Below, in pieces: positions 50,887-57,556 of a stretch of DNA of 64,000 nt. The notes beneath the pieces are model-generated. The model had not been told where the DNA came from. It was given only the letters and a program-made list of their open reading frames with translations, and ran no database searches. Origin of the DNA: a virus; IMG/VR virus record IMGVR_UViG_3300036851_000360, positions 1 through 64,000 of that record; one strand, 5' to 3'. The number at the start of each line of letters is the position of its first letter. Positions within the stretch are counted from its first letter, which is position 1. The position numbers and the translations under genes are program-made.

Positions 50887-51068
50887 GGGCTGGCGGCTGC
50901 TATGTCGAGACGTTCGTCGAGGACGACGGCGGATGGGGCTGGCAGTGCTTCGACTGCGAGACCGAAGGTGCCGGGTTCGCCAACCTCGGGGCAGCTGAGG
51001 CGGCTGGTGAGCACCACCGCGTCGAGGTCGCCACCCAGGAGCTCATCGAGGAGGGGGAACTGCCGTGA
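50883..51068 (+). CDS. small early Cys-containing protein
   Basis: A 61-residue protein (MRAGGCYVETFVEDDGGWGW then QCFDCETEGAGF) with a CFDC pair, possibly zinc-binding. Overlaps its neighbours by 4 nt. Function unknown. Confidence 0.65.
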   Translation: MRAGGCYVETFVEDDGGWGWQCFDCETEGAGFANLGAAEAAGEHHRVEVATQELIEEGELP

Positions 51069-51361
51069 CCACCAAACGCCGCAACGCGCCGATGCCTGCC
51101 CGGCGGATGCGTGAGGCCGTCACTCTGGCTGCTGAGCTGGAGTTGCGTGTGGAGAACCAGCGTCTATGGGAGCAGTTCGTGGCGTCGACCGCCGACGTGG
51201 ACTGGCTGCGTGAGGAGCGCGACGAGTGGCGTGCTGCCGCGCACGAGGCTGAGGGTGATGTGGCGGCGCTCCGTCAGATCCTTTCGGTGCAGAGCGACAC
51301 GATCGCTGCCCTGCGCGAGCAGCTCGGCACGGCGCACGAGGACGGAGGGCGAGACCGATGA
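51065..51361 (+). CDS. coiled-coil early protein
   Basis: A 98-residue protein, basic at the N-terminus (TTKRRNAPMPARRMREAVTL) and then a continuous coiled coil to the end. Start and stop overlap the neighbouring genes. Function unknown. Confidence 0.65.
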   Translation: MTTKRRNAPMPARRMREAVTLAAELELRVENQRLWEQFVASTADVDWLREERDEWRAAAHEAEGDVAALRQILSVQSDTIAALREQLGTAHEDGGRDR

Positions 51362-51537
51362 GCGACGAGACTTCAGTCATCTACCACGTCATCTCGTACG
51401 CCGACTGGGCGAACCTGGGGTGGACGGACTGCTGTCACCGCCTGGTGGCCGAGCTTCCGAAGGACGACGTGTGCGTGCCGCCGGGGGACCGCGAGCCGGG
51501 TGCGATGCGCTGCGACGGAGGGCGAGACCGATGAGCG
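51341..51537 (+). repeat. 24-bp direct repeats at gene junctions
   Basis: Identical 24-bp sequences at 51341-51364 and 51514-51537 (beginning GACGGAGGGCGAGACC) each span the last codons of one gene and the ATGAGC start of the next. Their distance equals one small gene, so that gene could be gained or lost cleanly by recombination. Confidence 0.8.
51358..51534 (+). CDS. small early protein between direct repeats
   Basis: A 58-residue ORF (MSDETSVIYHVISYADWANL ... CCHRLVAELPKDDVCVPPGD) with several Cys residues. It lies exactly between the two 24-bp repeats and overlaps the neighbouring genes by 4 nt. Function unknown; its cassette-like boundaries are notable. Confidence 0.65.
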   Translation: MSDETSVIYHVISYADWANLGWTDCCHRLVAELPKDDVCVPPGDREPGAMRCDGGRDR

Positions 51538-51824
51538 TGCACCGACCCGAGGTGGTCGCCCAGTGCATCGCACAGGTGCGGGCCTGGCAGGGCAGTTCGA
51601 ACGAGGGGCTGGCACCGACCCGGACGCAGTGCGGCGTGCTCGCCGACGAGGTCGAGCGGCAGCGCGCCCCGATCGACTGGCCGCCCCGGTTCCGCGCCGC
51701 CGCGGACGCAGCCAGGGCAGCGGGCTACGTGGACGCCGCCGAGCACTTCCGCGCGCTATCCAACAACGTGGCACTGGACGTGGTCGAGGCCATCGGGCGC
51801 GCGCTGCGCGGAGAGACGTCGTGA
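51531..51824 (+). CDS. small helical early protein
   Basis: A 97-residue helical protein (SVHRPEVVAQCIAQVRAWQG ... AAAADAARAAGY type helix near residue 65, AEHFRALSNNVALDVVEAIG at the end). Overlaps its neighbours by 4 nt. No family recognised. Confidence 0.65.
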   Translation: MSVHRPEVVAQCIAQVRAWQGSSNEGLAPTRTQCGVLADEVERQRAPIDWPPRFRAAADAARAAGYVDAAEHFRALSNNVALDVVEAIGRALRGETS

Positions 51825-52006
51825 CCGCCGTCGCTGTCCTTGCCGCCGCTGCGCTGGCTGTGGCTGGCCCGGATCTGGTGACGATCGCGGGGGTGCTGCG
51901 CGGACGGGTTGGTCATCGGGTGCCGCGTGTGGGGTGGCTGGTCGGTGTCGTTGTCGCCACTCACACCGCTCTGGTTGTTGCGGGTCTGTCGAGGGGGATG
52001 TCGTGA
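51821..52006 (+). CDS. small membrane protein, early region
   Basis: A 61-residue protein with two hydrophobic segments (AVAVLAAAALAVAGPDLVTI and VGWLVGVVVATHTALVVAGL). GTGA overlap with the previous gene and TGATG with the next membrane gene. May act on the host membrane early in infection, for example in exclusion. Confidence 0.65.
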   Translation: MTAVAVLAAAALAVAGPDLVTIAGVLRGRVGHRVPRVGWLVGVVVATHTALVVAGLSRGMS

Positions 52007-52176
52007 TGGACATGTTGTGGGCGGTTTACGGGTTCGGTTGGGTGCCGTGGGTGTTGGTCGCCTGGGTTGCGGTGGCTGTGGTGGTGGGCCTGGTTGTGGG
52101 GCGGATTGTGCGCCGGCGGGACAAGCAGGTGCCGCCGACGGTGCCTCCGTCTTCGGGGGCCGGCGGGCTGCCGTGA
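52006..52176 (+). CDS. small single-pass membrane protein, early region
   Basis: A 56-residue protein with one membrane helix (WVPWVLVAWVAVAVVVGLVV), a basic stop-transfer (RIVRRRDK) and a Pro/Ser tail. Overlaps the previous small membrane gene by 1 nt, suggesting a pair. Last gene before a terminator. Confidence 0.65.
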   Translation: MDMLWAVYGFGWVPWVLVAWVAVAVVVGLVVGRIVRRRDKQVPPTVPPSSGAGGLP

Positions 52177-52200
52177 CGGGGCTGTAGCTGGGACGATGGG

Positions 52201-52242
52201 GCGCCGGGCAACCTTGAGGGGTGGCCCGGCGTCTTCTTTGTT
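52201..52242 (+). terminator. intrinsic terminator of early operon 1
   Basis: Stem GCGCCGGGC (52201-52209) with GCCCGGCG (52224-52231), extended inward by ACC/GGT, followed by TCTTCTTTGTT. It ends the rightward operon just before the second early promoter. Confidence 0.8.
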
Positions 52243-52269
52243 GGGTGTCTTAGTCTGTCCCTTCCACCC

Positions 52270-52306
52270 TTGACGGGTAGGACACTTTAGGGCACAATGG
52301 GACACA
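52270..52306 (+). promoter_or_regulatory. second early promoter with operator O3, leaderless start
   Basis: Same architecture as the promoter at 49964: TTGACG (52270-52275), 17-bp spacer, CACAAT (52293-52298), 7 nt, ATG 52306. GGACAC half-sites start at 52280 and 52300, again 20 bp apart. The 18-bp core differs from the other two copies at one base. The matching design implies control by the same repressor. Confidence 0.75.
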
Positions 52307-52611
52307 TGGCTGCCCCACTACCCAGCACCACCCCGGAGCCCCAGCTCCGCCCCCCTGAGATCCCCGCCCCTGCCCCGCTGTGCGCGATGTGGCAGGGCCG
52401 CTGCGGTAACCCCGCCCACCTCATCGTCCACACCACGAAGCGAATCGGATCCCACGACGAGCCCATGTCGTGGCTGGTGTGCGACGCCACCCCCTGCTGG
52501 GACGCCGCACGCCGACACGCCGAGACGTACGGGCTCCGGTACGTGGACTCCCGCCGGATCACTCCCGCCGACATCGAAGCCATCACGAGGCGCGAGGCGG
52601 TGGCGGCATGA
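52306..52611 (+). CDS. first gene of early operon 2
   Basis: A 101-residue protein: Pro-rich N-terminus, then CAMWQGRCGNPAHLIVHTTK ... WLVCDATPCWDAARRHAETY with four Cys and several His, probably zinc-binding. Start ATG 52306 is leaderless by analogy with the gene at 50000; ATG 52297 would overlap the -10 box. Function unknown. Confidence 0.65.
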   Translation: MAAPLPSTTPEPQLRPPEIPAPAPLCAMWQGRCGNPAHLIVHTTKRIGSHDEPMSWLVCDATPCWDAARRHAETYGLRYVDSRRITPADIEAITRREAVAA

Positions 52612-53087
52612 ACACCACTGCACTTCCGGGTCGAACCGACGAGCTACTCGACGCGCAGACCACCGCCATCGCCTTCATCCGCGAGCACGGCCTCTACGCC
52701 GACAGCATCGACCTTCGCCTGGGTTCCACCACCGCCCGCCGGTGGAACCGGGAGACGCAGGACTTCGACCGTCCCTGCATGCCAATCAGGGCCACGGTCT
52801 GCATGTTCCGCCACCCGGAGGAGTTCCTCCGCTGGGCTGATGCGCTCCCGCCCGCGGACGTCCTCGTCAAGCGCCGCGACGGGGACACCTGCCTGAATCT
52901 GTACAGCGACCACGCCAACATCACCTGGGAGATCGCGTCGGGCATCAGCCGCCCTGAGACGGGGCCGCATCTGCCGGGGATCCCTGCGCCGTGGACGCGC
53001 AACCGGCGCCGTGCACTCACCGATCACGGCCGGATCTCCGCCGAACAGCTCCGCACCGTCCTGGCGACGCTGGGTGGTGCGTCATGA
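52608..53087 (+). CDS. hypothetical early protein
   Basis: A 159-residue globular protein (AQTTAIAFIREHGLYADSID, then LRLGSTTARRWNRETQDF ... VLVKRRDGDTCLNLYSDHAN). Coupled to the previous gene by ATGA. No catalytic motif recognised. Confidence 0.65.
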   Translation: MNTTALPGRTDELLDAQTTAIAFIREHGLYADSIDLRLGSTTARRWNRETQDFDRPCMPIRATVCMFRHPEEFLRWADALPPADVLVKRRDGDTCLNLYSDHANITWEIASGISRPETGPHLPGIPAPWTRNRRRALTDHGRISAEQLRTVLATLGGAS

Positions 53088-53275
53088 CCACCTATCTGAT
53101 TGACCAGCGCGTGCAGGTGTTCATGCCCGACGTCCAGCGCCTCGTCCCCGGCCTCGTCCTGTCGGCCACCACCAGCTGTGTGCGGGTCTCGCTCGATGAC
53201 CGCATGGCTGTGGTGTCGGCGGACCCGGCTGACCACTTCCGCATCCACCCCATCGAGGCGGTGACCCATGCCTGA
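53084..53275 (+). CDS. small beta-rich early protein
   Basis: A 63-residue protein with an SH3-like strand pattern (TTYLIDQRVQVFMPDVQRLV, then PGLVLSATTSCVRVSLDD). Overlaps the neighbours. Function unknown. Confidence 0.65.
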   Translation: MTTYLIDQRVQVFMPDVQRLVPGLVLSATTSCVRVSLDDRMAVVSADPADHFRIHPIEAVTHA

Positions 53276-53540
53276 CAACGACCTCGCCCGCGCCGTGGAG
53301 TGGGCCGAGCGTGCCGGCCAGCTCCGGTACTTCGTCCAAGAGCTCGTCGCCCTCGCCCGGCTCCACAACGCCCCCACCGGGTTCGTGGCGGAACAGGTCG
53401 CGCAACTCGCCGCCCAGGCCGAGCGGACCGAAGGGCTCGGTCTCGACGAGGAGGCGATCGCCCGGTCGGCAGAGACCCGGCAGCTCGCCGCCGACCTACA
53501 CCGGTCCCGCCGTCCGCGAAAGGGGCGCCGTGATGCCTGA
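53268..53540 (+). CDS. small helical early protein
   Basis: A 90-residue helical protein (ARAVEWAERAGQLRYFVQEL ... QVAQLAAQAERTEGLGLDEE) with a basic tail. Overlaps both neighbours by 8 nt. Function unknown. Confidence 0.65.
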   Translation: MPDNDLARAVEWAERAGQLRYFVQELVALARLHNAPTGFVAEQVAQLAAQAERTEGLGLDEEAIARSAETRQLAADLHRSRRPRKGRRDA

Positions 53541-53739
53541 GCGTCCCTGTCTCTGCTCAGGCGGTTTCACGTGCACACAGCACTTCACCGCCCAGGCCCG
53601 CCGACTGATGGCCGACAACAAGCTGGACGCGTTGGCGAAGGACTTCGTCGGCATCGATGACGACCAGTGGTGCGTCCTCGTCTACCTCCACGTCCAGGAC
53701 GACCTGGACCTCCTCCTGTTCGAGGGCGGCGCGTCGTGA
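53533..53739 (+). CDS. small Cys-containing early protein
   Basis: A 68-residue protein beginning MPERPCLCSGGFTCTQHFTA, a compact Cys/His motif, followed by an acidic alpha/beta part (DDDQWCVLVYLHVQDDLDLL). Overlaps the neighbours. Function unknown. Confidence 0.65.
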   Translation: MPERPCLCSGGFTCTQHFTAQARRLMADNKLDALAKDFVGIDDDQWCVLVYLHVQDDLDLLLFEGGAS

Positions 53740-53960
53740 AACCGATCCGCCATCCGGTCCAGACCACGTTCGTGGTGGGGCTCGAGCACTGGGTTGTCGT
53801 CCAACGCAACACCAAAGGCGGCTGGCGGGTCGTGGAGATCGCCGAACACGCCAGTCACATCGATTCCACCCATGTGTGGCGCCGCGACGCCGAAGTCGTC
53901 GCTGCCGCCATCGCGGTCGTCCGCAGTTTCAACACCCTCACCGCCGAGGACCACCGATGA
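53736..53960 (+). CDS. small early protein
   Basis: A 74-residue alpha/beta protein (TTFVVGLEHWVVVQRNTKGG ... RRDAEVVAAAIAVVRSFNTL). GTGA and ATGA couplings. Function unknown. Confidence 0.65.
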   Translation: MKPIRHPVQTTFVVGLEHWVVVQRNTKGGWRVVEIAEHASHIDSTHVWRRDAEVVAAAIAVVRSFNTLTAEDHR

Positions 53961-54229
53961 CCAACGCCAGCAGCGCTCTGCCGCACATCAACCTCGAGCT
54001 CGACGCTTACAAGCACCCCCACTTCGACGAATGGTGCTACGGCGAGGACCGCGGCCCATGGCAGGGCGGCTACCCGGTTGTCGCACAGCCCCGCTTCGAG
54101 GACGCCGGCCGGGTGTTCCAGGCGGCCGTCGACATCAAGTACCTCCGTCTTGAGCGCGACCAGCTACCCGAGTTCATCGCCTGGCTGACCGCCGTCTACC
54201 ACGCCACCAGCGAGGAGACCGGGTCGTGA
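53957..54229 (+). CDS. small early protein
   Basis: A 90-residue protein rich in aromatics and acidic residues (YKHPHFDEWCYGEDRGPWQG ... RLERDQLPEFIAWLTAVYHA). Overlaps neighbours by 4 nt. Function unknown. Confidence 0.65.
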   Translation: MTNASSALPHINLELDAYKHPHFDEWCYGEDRGPWQGGYPVVAQPRFEDAGRVFQAAVDIKYLRLERDQLPEFIAWLTAVYHATSEETGS

Positions 54230-54384
54230 CCAACACCAACAGCGTCAGCTCGGACGACGCGTTCATCGACGGCATCGCCGCCATGCCCGCCTCAGACCAG
54301 CGCGGCGCCCTCATCGACGTCGTCCTCGACACCGCCACCTGGCAGATCGCCCAGCCGTCCGATGTGGACGGGAGGGCCCGGTGA
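54226..54384 (+). CDS. small acidic early protein
   Basis: A 52-residue ORF starting at GTG 54226 (MTNTNSVSSDDAFIDGIAAM ... LIDVVLDTATWQIAQPSDVD). GTGA overlap at both ends. Codon use fits the operon. Function unknown. Confidence 0.65.
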   Translation: MTNTNSVSSDDAFIDGIAAMPASDQRGALIDVVLDTATWQIAQPSDVDGRAR

Positions 54385-54548
54385 ACGGCTACCTCGACGA
54401 GGACTTGCCCCGCGATCAGCACTCGCTGGCGTGCCCCATCTGGCAGTCGGACGACCCCGCCGACGAATGCGACTGCGGCGCTGGTGACTTCCAGGTCGGC
54501 GTGCAGCAGAAGCTCGAGCGGTTCGAGTCGTACGAGGGGGTGCGGTGA
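54381..54548 (+). CDS. small Cys-containing early protein
   Basis: A 55-residue ORF (MNGYLDEDLPRDQHSLACPI ... DDPADECDCGAGDFQVGVQQ) with CP and CDCG elements, possibly zinc-binding. GTGA overlap with the previous gene. Function unknown. Confidence 0.65.
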   Translation: MNGYLDEDLPRDQHSLACPIWQSDDPADECDCGAGDFQVGVQQKLERFESYEGVR

Positions 54549-54599
54549 CGGGCGAACACAGCGGACCTGCCCAACGACTCCGACTGCCTCCAGGCCCAT

Positions 54600-55064
54600 A
54601 TGTCCGACGCCTCGTGCCACTGCTCGCGCGCCGACTGGCTGGACGAGATGGTGCCCCGAGCGCGGGCCCGTACCGAGCTGCTCACCCACCTTGAGCGGTG
54701 GGCACGGGAGCGGGAGATCTTCGAGACCGGCGACCTGGAGCGGGCGTGCCGGGTCAACGTGCCCATGCCGACCGAGCCGCACCAAATCGCCTGGGAGATA
54801 TCGCCTCATCTGCGGGAATACCTGCGGATGGGCGGGAACATGGCCCAGTCGATCGTGCGCCAGACCTACCAGCAGATGGCGGTACGCGCGATCAACATGC
54901 GCAAGGAGTGCGCAGTCCGGCTCGCCGCGCTTGAGGCGGCGAAGCCGAAGGCTGCCCCCGAACCGGAACCCGCACCGCGACCGGCTGGTCTGGCCGAGCA
55001 GCTCGCCATGGCCATACCGGCCGGCGGTGTCGTCACCCTTCAGACGGCGGGGGAGCGGCTGTGA
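54600..55064 (+). CDS. hypothetical helical early protein
   Basis: A 154-residue protein: short Cys/His N-terminus (SDASCHCSRADWLDEMV), a helical middle with LLTHLERWAREREIFETGDL and MAQSIVRQTYQQMAVRAINM, then a Pro/Ala linker and short C-terminal segment. The frame is open upstream to 54549 and looks coding there, but no start codon is available before ATG 54600, so the 5' end may have been disturbed. Function unknown. Confidence 0.65.
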   Translation: MSDASCHCSRADWLDEMVPRARARTELLTHLERWAREREIFETGDLERACRVNVPMPTEPHQIAWEISPHLREYLRMGGNMAQSIVRQTYQQMAVRAINMRKECAVRLAALEAAKPKAAPEPEPAPRPAGLAEQLAMAIPAGGVVTLQTAGERL

Positions 55065-55098
55065 TGAGTGGGCCTGACCCCGAACACCGGGGGCTGTG

Positions 55099-55488
55099 AT
55101 GTCCGACTGCTGCGGTGGGTGCGGTTCGTCGATGGTCCCCCGATCGTCAGGGGAATCCCGCGTCGACACACACGAGGGCCGCGGCCTGTGCCCTCCCTGC
55201 TACCGCCAAGCCCACTACACGGGCCGGTTGGACGAGTACCCGCGGCGGAGCTGGTCCCGGGAAGACGTGATGTCCGAGTGGGATCTGCTCCGGTCGGAGG
55301 GCTACACGCGTCGCGTCGCCGCTGACCGGTTGGGCATGAGGTGGGAGACGTTCGACCGCGCCTACTGGCGGGCCAGGGCAGCGGGTGATCCGCGGGCGGT
55401 GCCGGAGCAGGTGGCCAGCGACGCCGGCATCTGGACCATCCCCCCGACCCTGCGGCCACACGATCACACCATCGGGAGGGTGAAGTGA
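55099..55488 (+). CDS. zinc-finger/HTH-like early protein
   Basis: A 129-residue protein with an N-terminal Cys cluster (MSDCCGGCGSSM) and CPPCYR further on, a zinc-finger layout, and a C-terminal helix-turn-helix-like region (LRSEGYTRRVAADRLGMRWE then TFDRAYWRARAAG). It overlaps the WhiB gene by 4 nt. Probably a DNA-binding regulator. GTG 55096 and ATG 55099 are both possible starts. Confidence 0.7.
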   Translation: MSDCCGGCGSSMVPRSSGESRVDTHEGRGLCPPCYRQAHYTGRLDEYPRRSWSREDVMSEWDLLRSEGYTRRVAADRLGMRWETFDRAYWRARAAGDPRAVPEQVASDAGIWTIPPTLRPHDHTIGRVK

Positions 55489-55769
55489 ACTGGCGATCAC
55501 AGGCGGCGTGTCTCGACGCCGACCCGGAGTTGTTCGCCGAGCAGAACAGCCACTCGACCGCCGACTGGACGCAGCTTCAGCGCACAGCGGATACGTACTG
55601 CCGTTTCTGCCCTTCCCTCCTTGAGTGCCGAGCTGAGGGGGACGCGAACCAGGAACGCGGCATCTGGGGCGGCCGATACCGCCGTGAACGGCACGGCAAG
55701 GTCAAGATGCGCACCCTCGTGGTCGTCGACACCCGCAAGCCGCGTATGCCGGCGAGGGCAGCGTCATGA
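55485..55769 (+). CDS. WhiB-family iron-sulfur regulator
   Basis: A 94-residue WhiB-like protein, a family limited to actinobacteria and their phages. Four Fe-S cysteines are present: Cys9 (QAACLDADPELF), the CxxC pair Cys39/Cys42 (YCRFC) and Cys48, followed by the GIWGG turn (59-63) and a basic C-terminus. Phage WhiB proteins can interfere with host WhiB partners of sigma factors. Coupled by overlap to a LuxR-type regulator. Confidence 0.9.
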   Translation: MNWRSQAACLDADPELFAEQNSHSTADWTQLQRTADTYCRFCPSLLECRAEGDANQERGIWGGRYRRERHGKVKMRTLVVVDTRKPRMPARAAS

Positions 55770-55984
55770 ACCTCAGCCCCCGCGAATGGGACGTCCTCGT
55801 CGGCACAGCAGAGGGACTCACCGACGAAGAGATCGGCGCCCGCCTCTACATCACAGCCGGCACGGTGAAGATGTACGCCCGCCTACTGCGGGCCCGGCTC
55901 GGCGCCCGCAACCGCGCCCACGCCGTATCGATCGCCTACCAGCGGGGGCTGCTGGCCACCTCGTTCGAAGAGGTGGCGGCGTGA
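55766..55984 (+). CDS. LuxR-type HTH regulator, DNA-binding domain only
   Basis: A 72-residue protein that is just a GerE/LuxR helix-turn-helix: LSPREWDVLVGTAEGLTDEE, then IGARLYITAGTVKMYARLLR. There is no receiver or ligand domain. ATGA overlap with the WhiB gene suggests the two act together on transcription. Length fits phage stand-alone LuxR-HTH proteins. Confidence 0.8.
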   Translation: MNLSPREWDVLVGTAEGLTDEEIGARLYITAGTVKMYARLLRARLGARNRAHAVSIAYQRGLLATSFEEVAA

Positions 55985-55988
55985 CCTC

Positions 55989-56171
55989 CTACGCCTCCGG
56001 GTCGACGCGCTTCGGGAGCCGAGCTCCGGGCTCGCGCAGCAGCCAAGCGATGACCTCGTTCAGCACCGCCGAGCGGTTCCGCTCGCCGTATGCCGTGCCG
56101 AACTTCTCCCACCGCTCCTTGTCGACGCGGAGGGACCGCACCGGGGTGTGGTCGGGGTTCGGGGACGGCAC
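55989..56171 (-). CDS. ribbon-helix-helix regulator
   Basis: A leftward RHH-type protein (VRSLRVDKERWEKFGTAYGE, then RNRSAVLNEVIAWLL), 60 residues from GTG 56171. The frame is open to a TTG at 56222, which would include one of the GTGTCCATAC repeats; the shorter start leaves that repeat upstream as an operator. It ends 5 nt from the LuxR gene, convergent. Probably a repressor of itself and of the rightward replication operon. Confidence 0.65.
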   Translation of the reverse strand: MPSPNPDHTPVRSLRVDKERWEKFGTAYGERNRSAVLNEVIAWLLREPGARLPKRVDPEA

Positions 56172-56189
56172 GGCGTCGAGCGTAGGTGC

Positions 56190-56302
56190 GTGTCCATACG
56201 CAGCACAAACGTTGTCGCCCAACCGGGCCTCCTCGCGTCCCTACAAGTGGACCACGGGGCCGCTTTGCGTGTCCATACAAGCCTGCGATATCGTGTCCAT
56301 AC
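56190..56302. promoter_or_regulatory. GTGTCCATAC repeat operators and divergent promoter
   Basis: Three exact copies of GTGTCCATAC (56190, 56269, 56293) and a diverged copy (gcgtccctacaag near 56236) lie between the leftward RHH gene and the rightward recombination operon. A promoter-like pair TTGCGT (56265) and GATATC (56287) overlaps two of the copies. The repeats share GTGTCC with the immunity operators. Confidence 0.65.
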
Positions 56303-56333
56303 ACGAACATCCGTTTACCTGTGGGGAAGCCGC

Positions 56334-56654
56334 ATGACCCAGCCGAACGCGATACCCATCGACGACCTCGCAACCTGGGTCGCCGCCTACCGCGAAGCGT
56401 GTCGTAACCGTGATCAATGGGGCGAAGTCGCCGACCGCGCCAAACAGCAGATCACCCAGCAACTCGAGCGCAACGCCGCCGACATCGGCACCGTCGACGG
56501 CCGCCCCGCGGTGAAGTGGACGGCCGTCACCACCCTCCGCCTCGACACCAAGGCACTCAAGGAGAAAGACCCCGAGCTCGCCGAGCGGTACACCGTCGAG
56601 ACCACGAGCCGCCGCTTCACCGTCCTCGACACCGGTGAGCCCGGGGCCGCGTGA
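56334..56654 (+). CDS. recombination-associated phage protein
   Basis: A 106-residue protein with an N-terminal helix (LATWVAAYREACRNRDQWGE) and the C-terminal pattern VDGRPAVKWTAVTTLRLDTK ... YTVETTSRRFTV, also seen at the end of, or next to, YqaJ/RecB-type phage nucleases. It starts the operon with the RecB-like nuclease. ATG 56334 is chosen; upstream sequence is the operator region. Confidence 0.7.
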   Translation: MTQPNAIPIDDLATWVAAYREACRNRDQWGEVADRAKQQITQQLERNAADIGTVDGRPAVKWTAVTTLRLDTKALKEKDPELAERYTVETTSRRFTVLDTGEPGAA

Positions 56655-56749
56655 TGTGCACCTGCCGCGACCCCCTCGACCCGTGCGCACACTGCCAACG
56701 GCGGATCGACGACGCCGAGCACGCCCGCGAATACGGGCGTGACGTCTGA
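56654..56749 (+). CDS. tiny Cys-rich protein
   Basis: A 31-residue ORF (MCTCRDPLDPCAHCQRRIDD and 11 more residues) with C-x-C ... CAHC, a mini zinc-binding pattern. It is fitted exactly between two genes with TGATG overlaps at both ends, supporting reality despite its size. Confidence 0.5.
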   Translation: MCTCRDPLDPCAHCQRRIDDAEHAREYGRDV

Positions 56750-57531
56750 TGCAGCTGTCCGCGTTCGTGCCCCCGCAGCCCGACGGGCACCCCATCGCCG
56801 CCGCGCTTCGTCAAGCTGTTCTCGACCAGTCCAACCTGGCCCCGCGCAGCCTGCAGCGGGCGCTCGGCCCATCCGAGTACGGCGAACCCTGTTCCCGGCG
56901 CCTCGCCTACCGGCTCATGGATGAACCGAAGACAAACACGGACTCCGACCCGTGGGCCAGCATCGTCGGCACCGCCACCCACGCCTGGCTTGCTGACGCG
57001 CTCCTCGCCGACAACGAGCGTTCCGGAGAACTGCGGTGGCTTGTCGAACGTCGCCTCGAGGTCCGCCCCGGGCTCGAAGGGTCCTGCGACGCCTACGACG
57101 TTCGCCGACACGCCGTTGTCGACCACAAGGTCGTCGGCCCCAGCAAGCTACGCGAGTACAAGATCTCCGGCCCATCGGAGCAGTACCGCAAACAGGTCCA
57201 CATCTACGGGAAGGGCTACCGGCGCCTCGGCCTACCCGTCCGTGAAGTTGCGATCGCGTTCTACCCCCGAGCAGGGCAACTGTCCGGGATGCACGTGTGG
57301 TCCGAACCGTTCAACGAGGCCATCGCCGACGAAACCATCGCCCGCGTCGACACCGTGCTGCAGCTCGTCGTCGAGATGGACGTCGAACACCACCCCGAGC
57401 ACTACAAAGCGATCCCACGCCAGCCCGGCCGGAACTGCCTCTACTGCCCGTGGATGCGCCCGGGCCCCGACACCGGCCGCGCATGCCCCGGTGACACCCA
57501 ACTCCCCGCGGCCCCTCCGGCCGTGGCCTGA
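56749..57531 (+). CDS. RecB/Cas4-like PD-(D/E)XK exonuclease
   Basis: A 260-residue nuclease probably acting in phage recombination. The core has an early helix with YGEPCSRRLAYRL, GTATHAWLADALL, the active site LEGSCDAYD ... AVVDHKVVG (Asp and Asp-x-Lys), a QVHIYGKGYRRLG helix and a C-terminal CLYCPW/ACPG cysteine set, as in Cas4/AddB-type iron-sulfur nucleases. Followed by a putative single-strand binding protein. Function by family. Confidence 0.85.
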   Translation: MQLSAFVPPQPDGHPIAAALRQAVLDQSNLAPRSLQRALGPSEYGEPCSRRLAYRLMDEPKTNTDSDPWASIVGTATHAWLADALLADNERSGELRWLVERRLEVRPGLEGSCDAYDVRRHAVVDHKVVGPSKLREYKISGPSEQYRKQVHIYGKGYRRLGLPVREVAIAFYPRAGQLSGMHVWSEPFNEAIADETIARVDTVLQLVVEMDVEHHPEHYKAIPRQPGRNCLYCPWMRPGPDTGRACPGDTQLPAAPPAVA

Positions 57532-57556
57532 GAAACCCGAAACAGGAGACAGGAAC

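Noticed and set aside
55064-55099. 11-codon ORF between two early genes
   Set aside because: Too short to support as a protein gene; probably only a coupling sequence.
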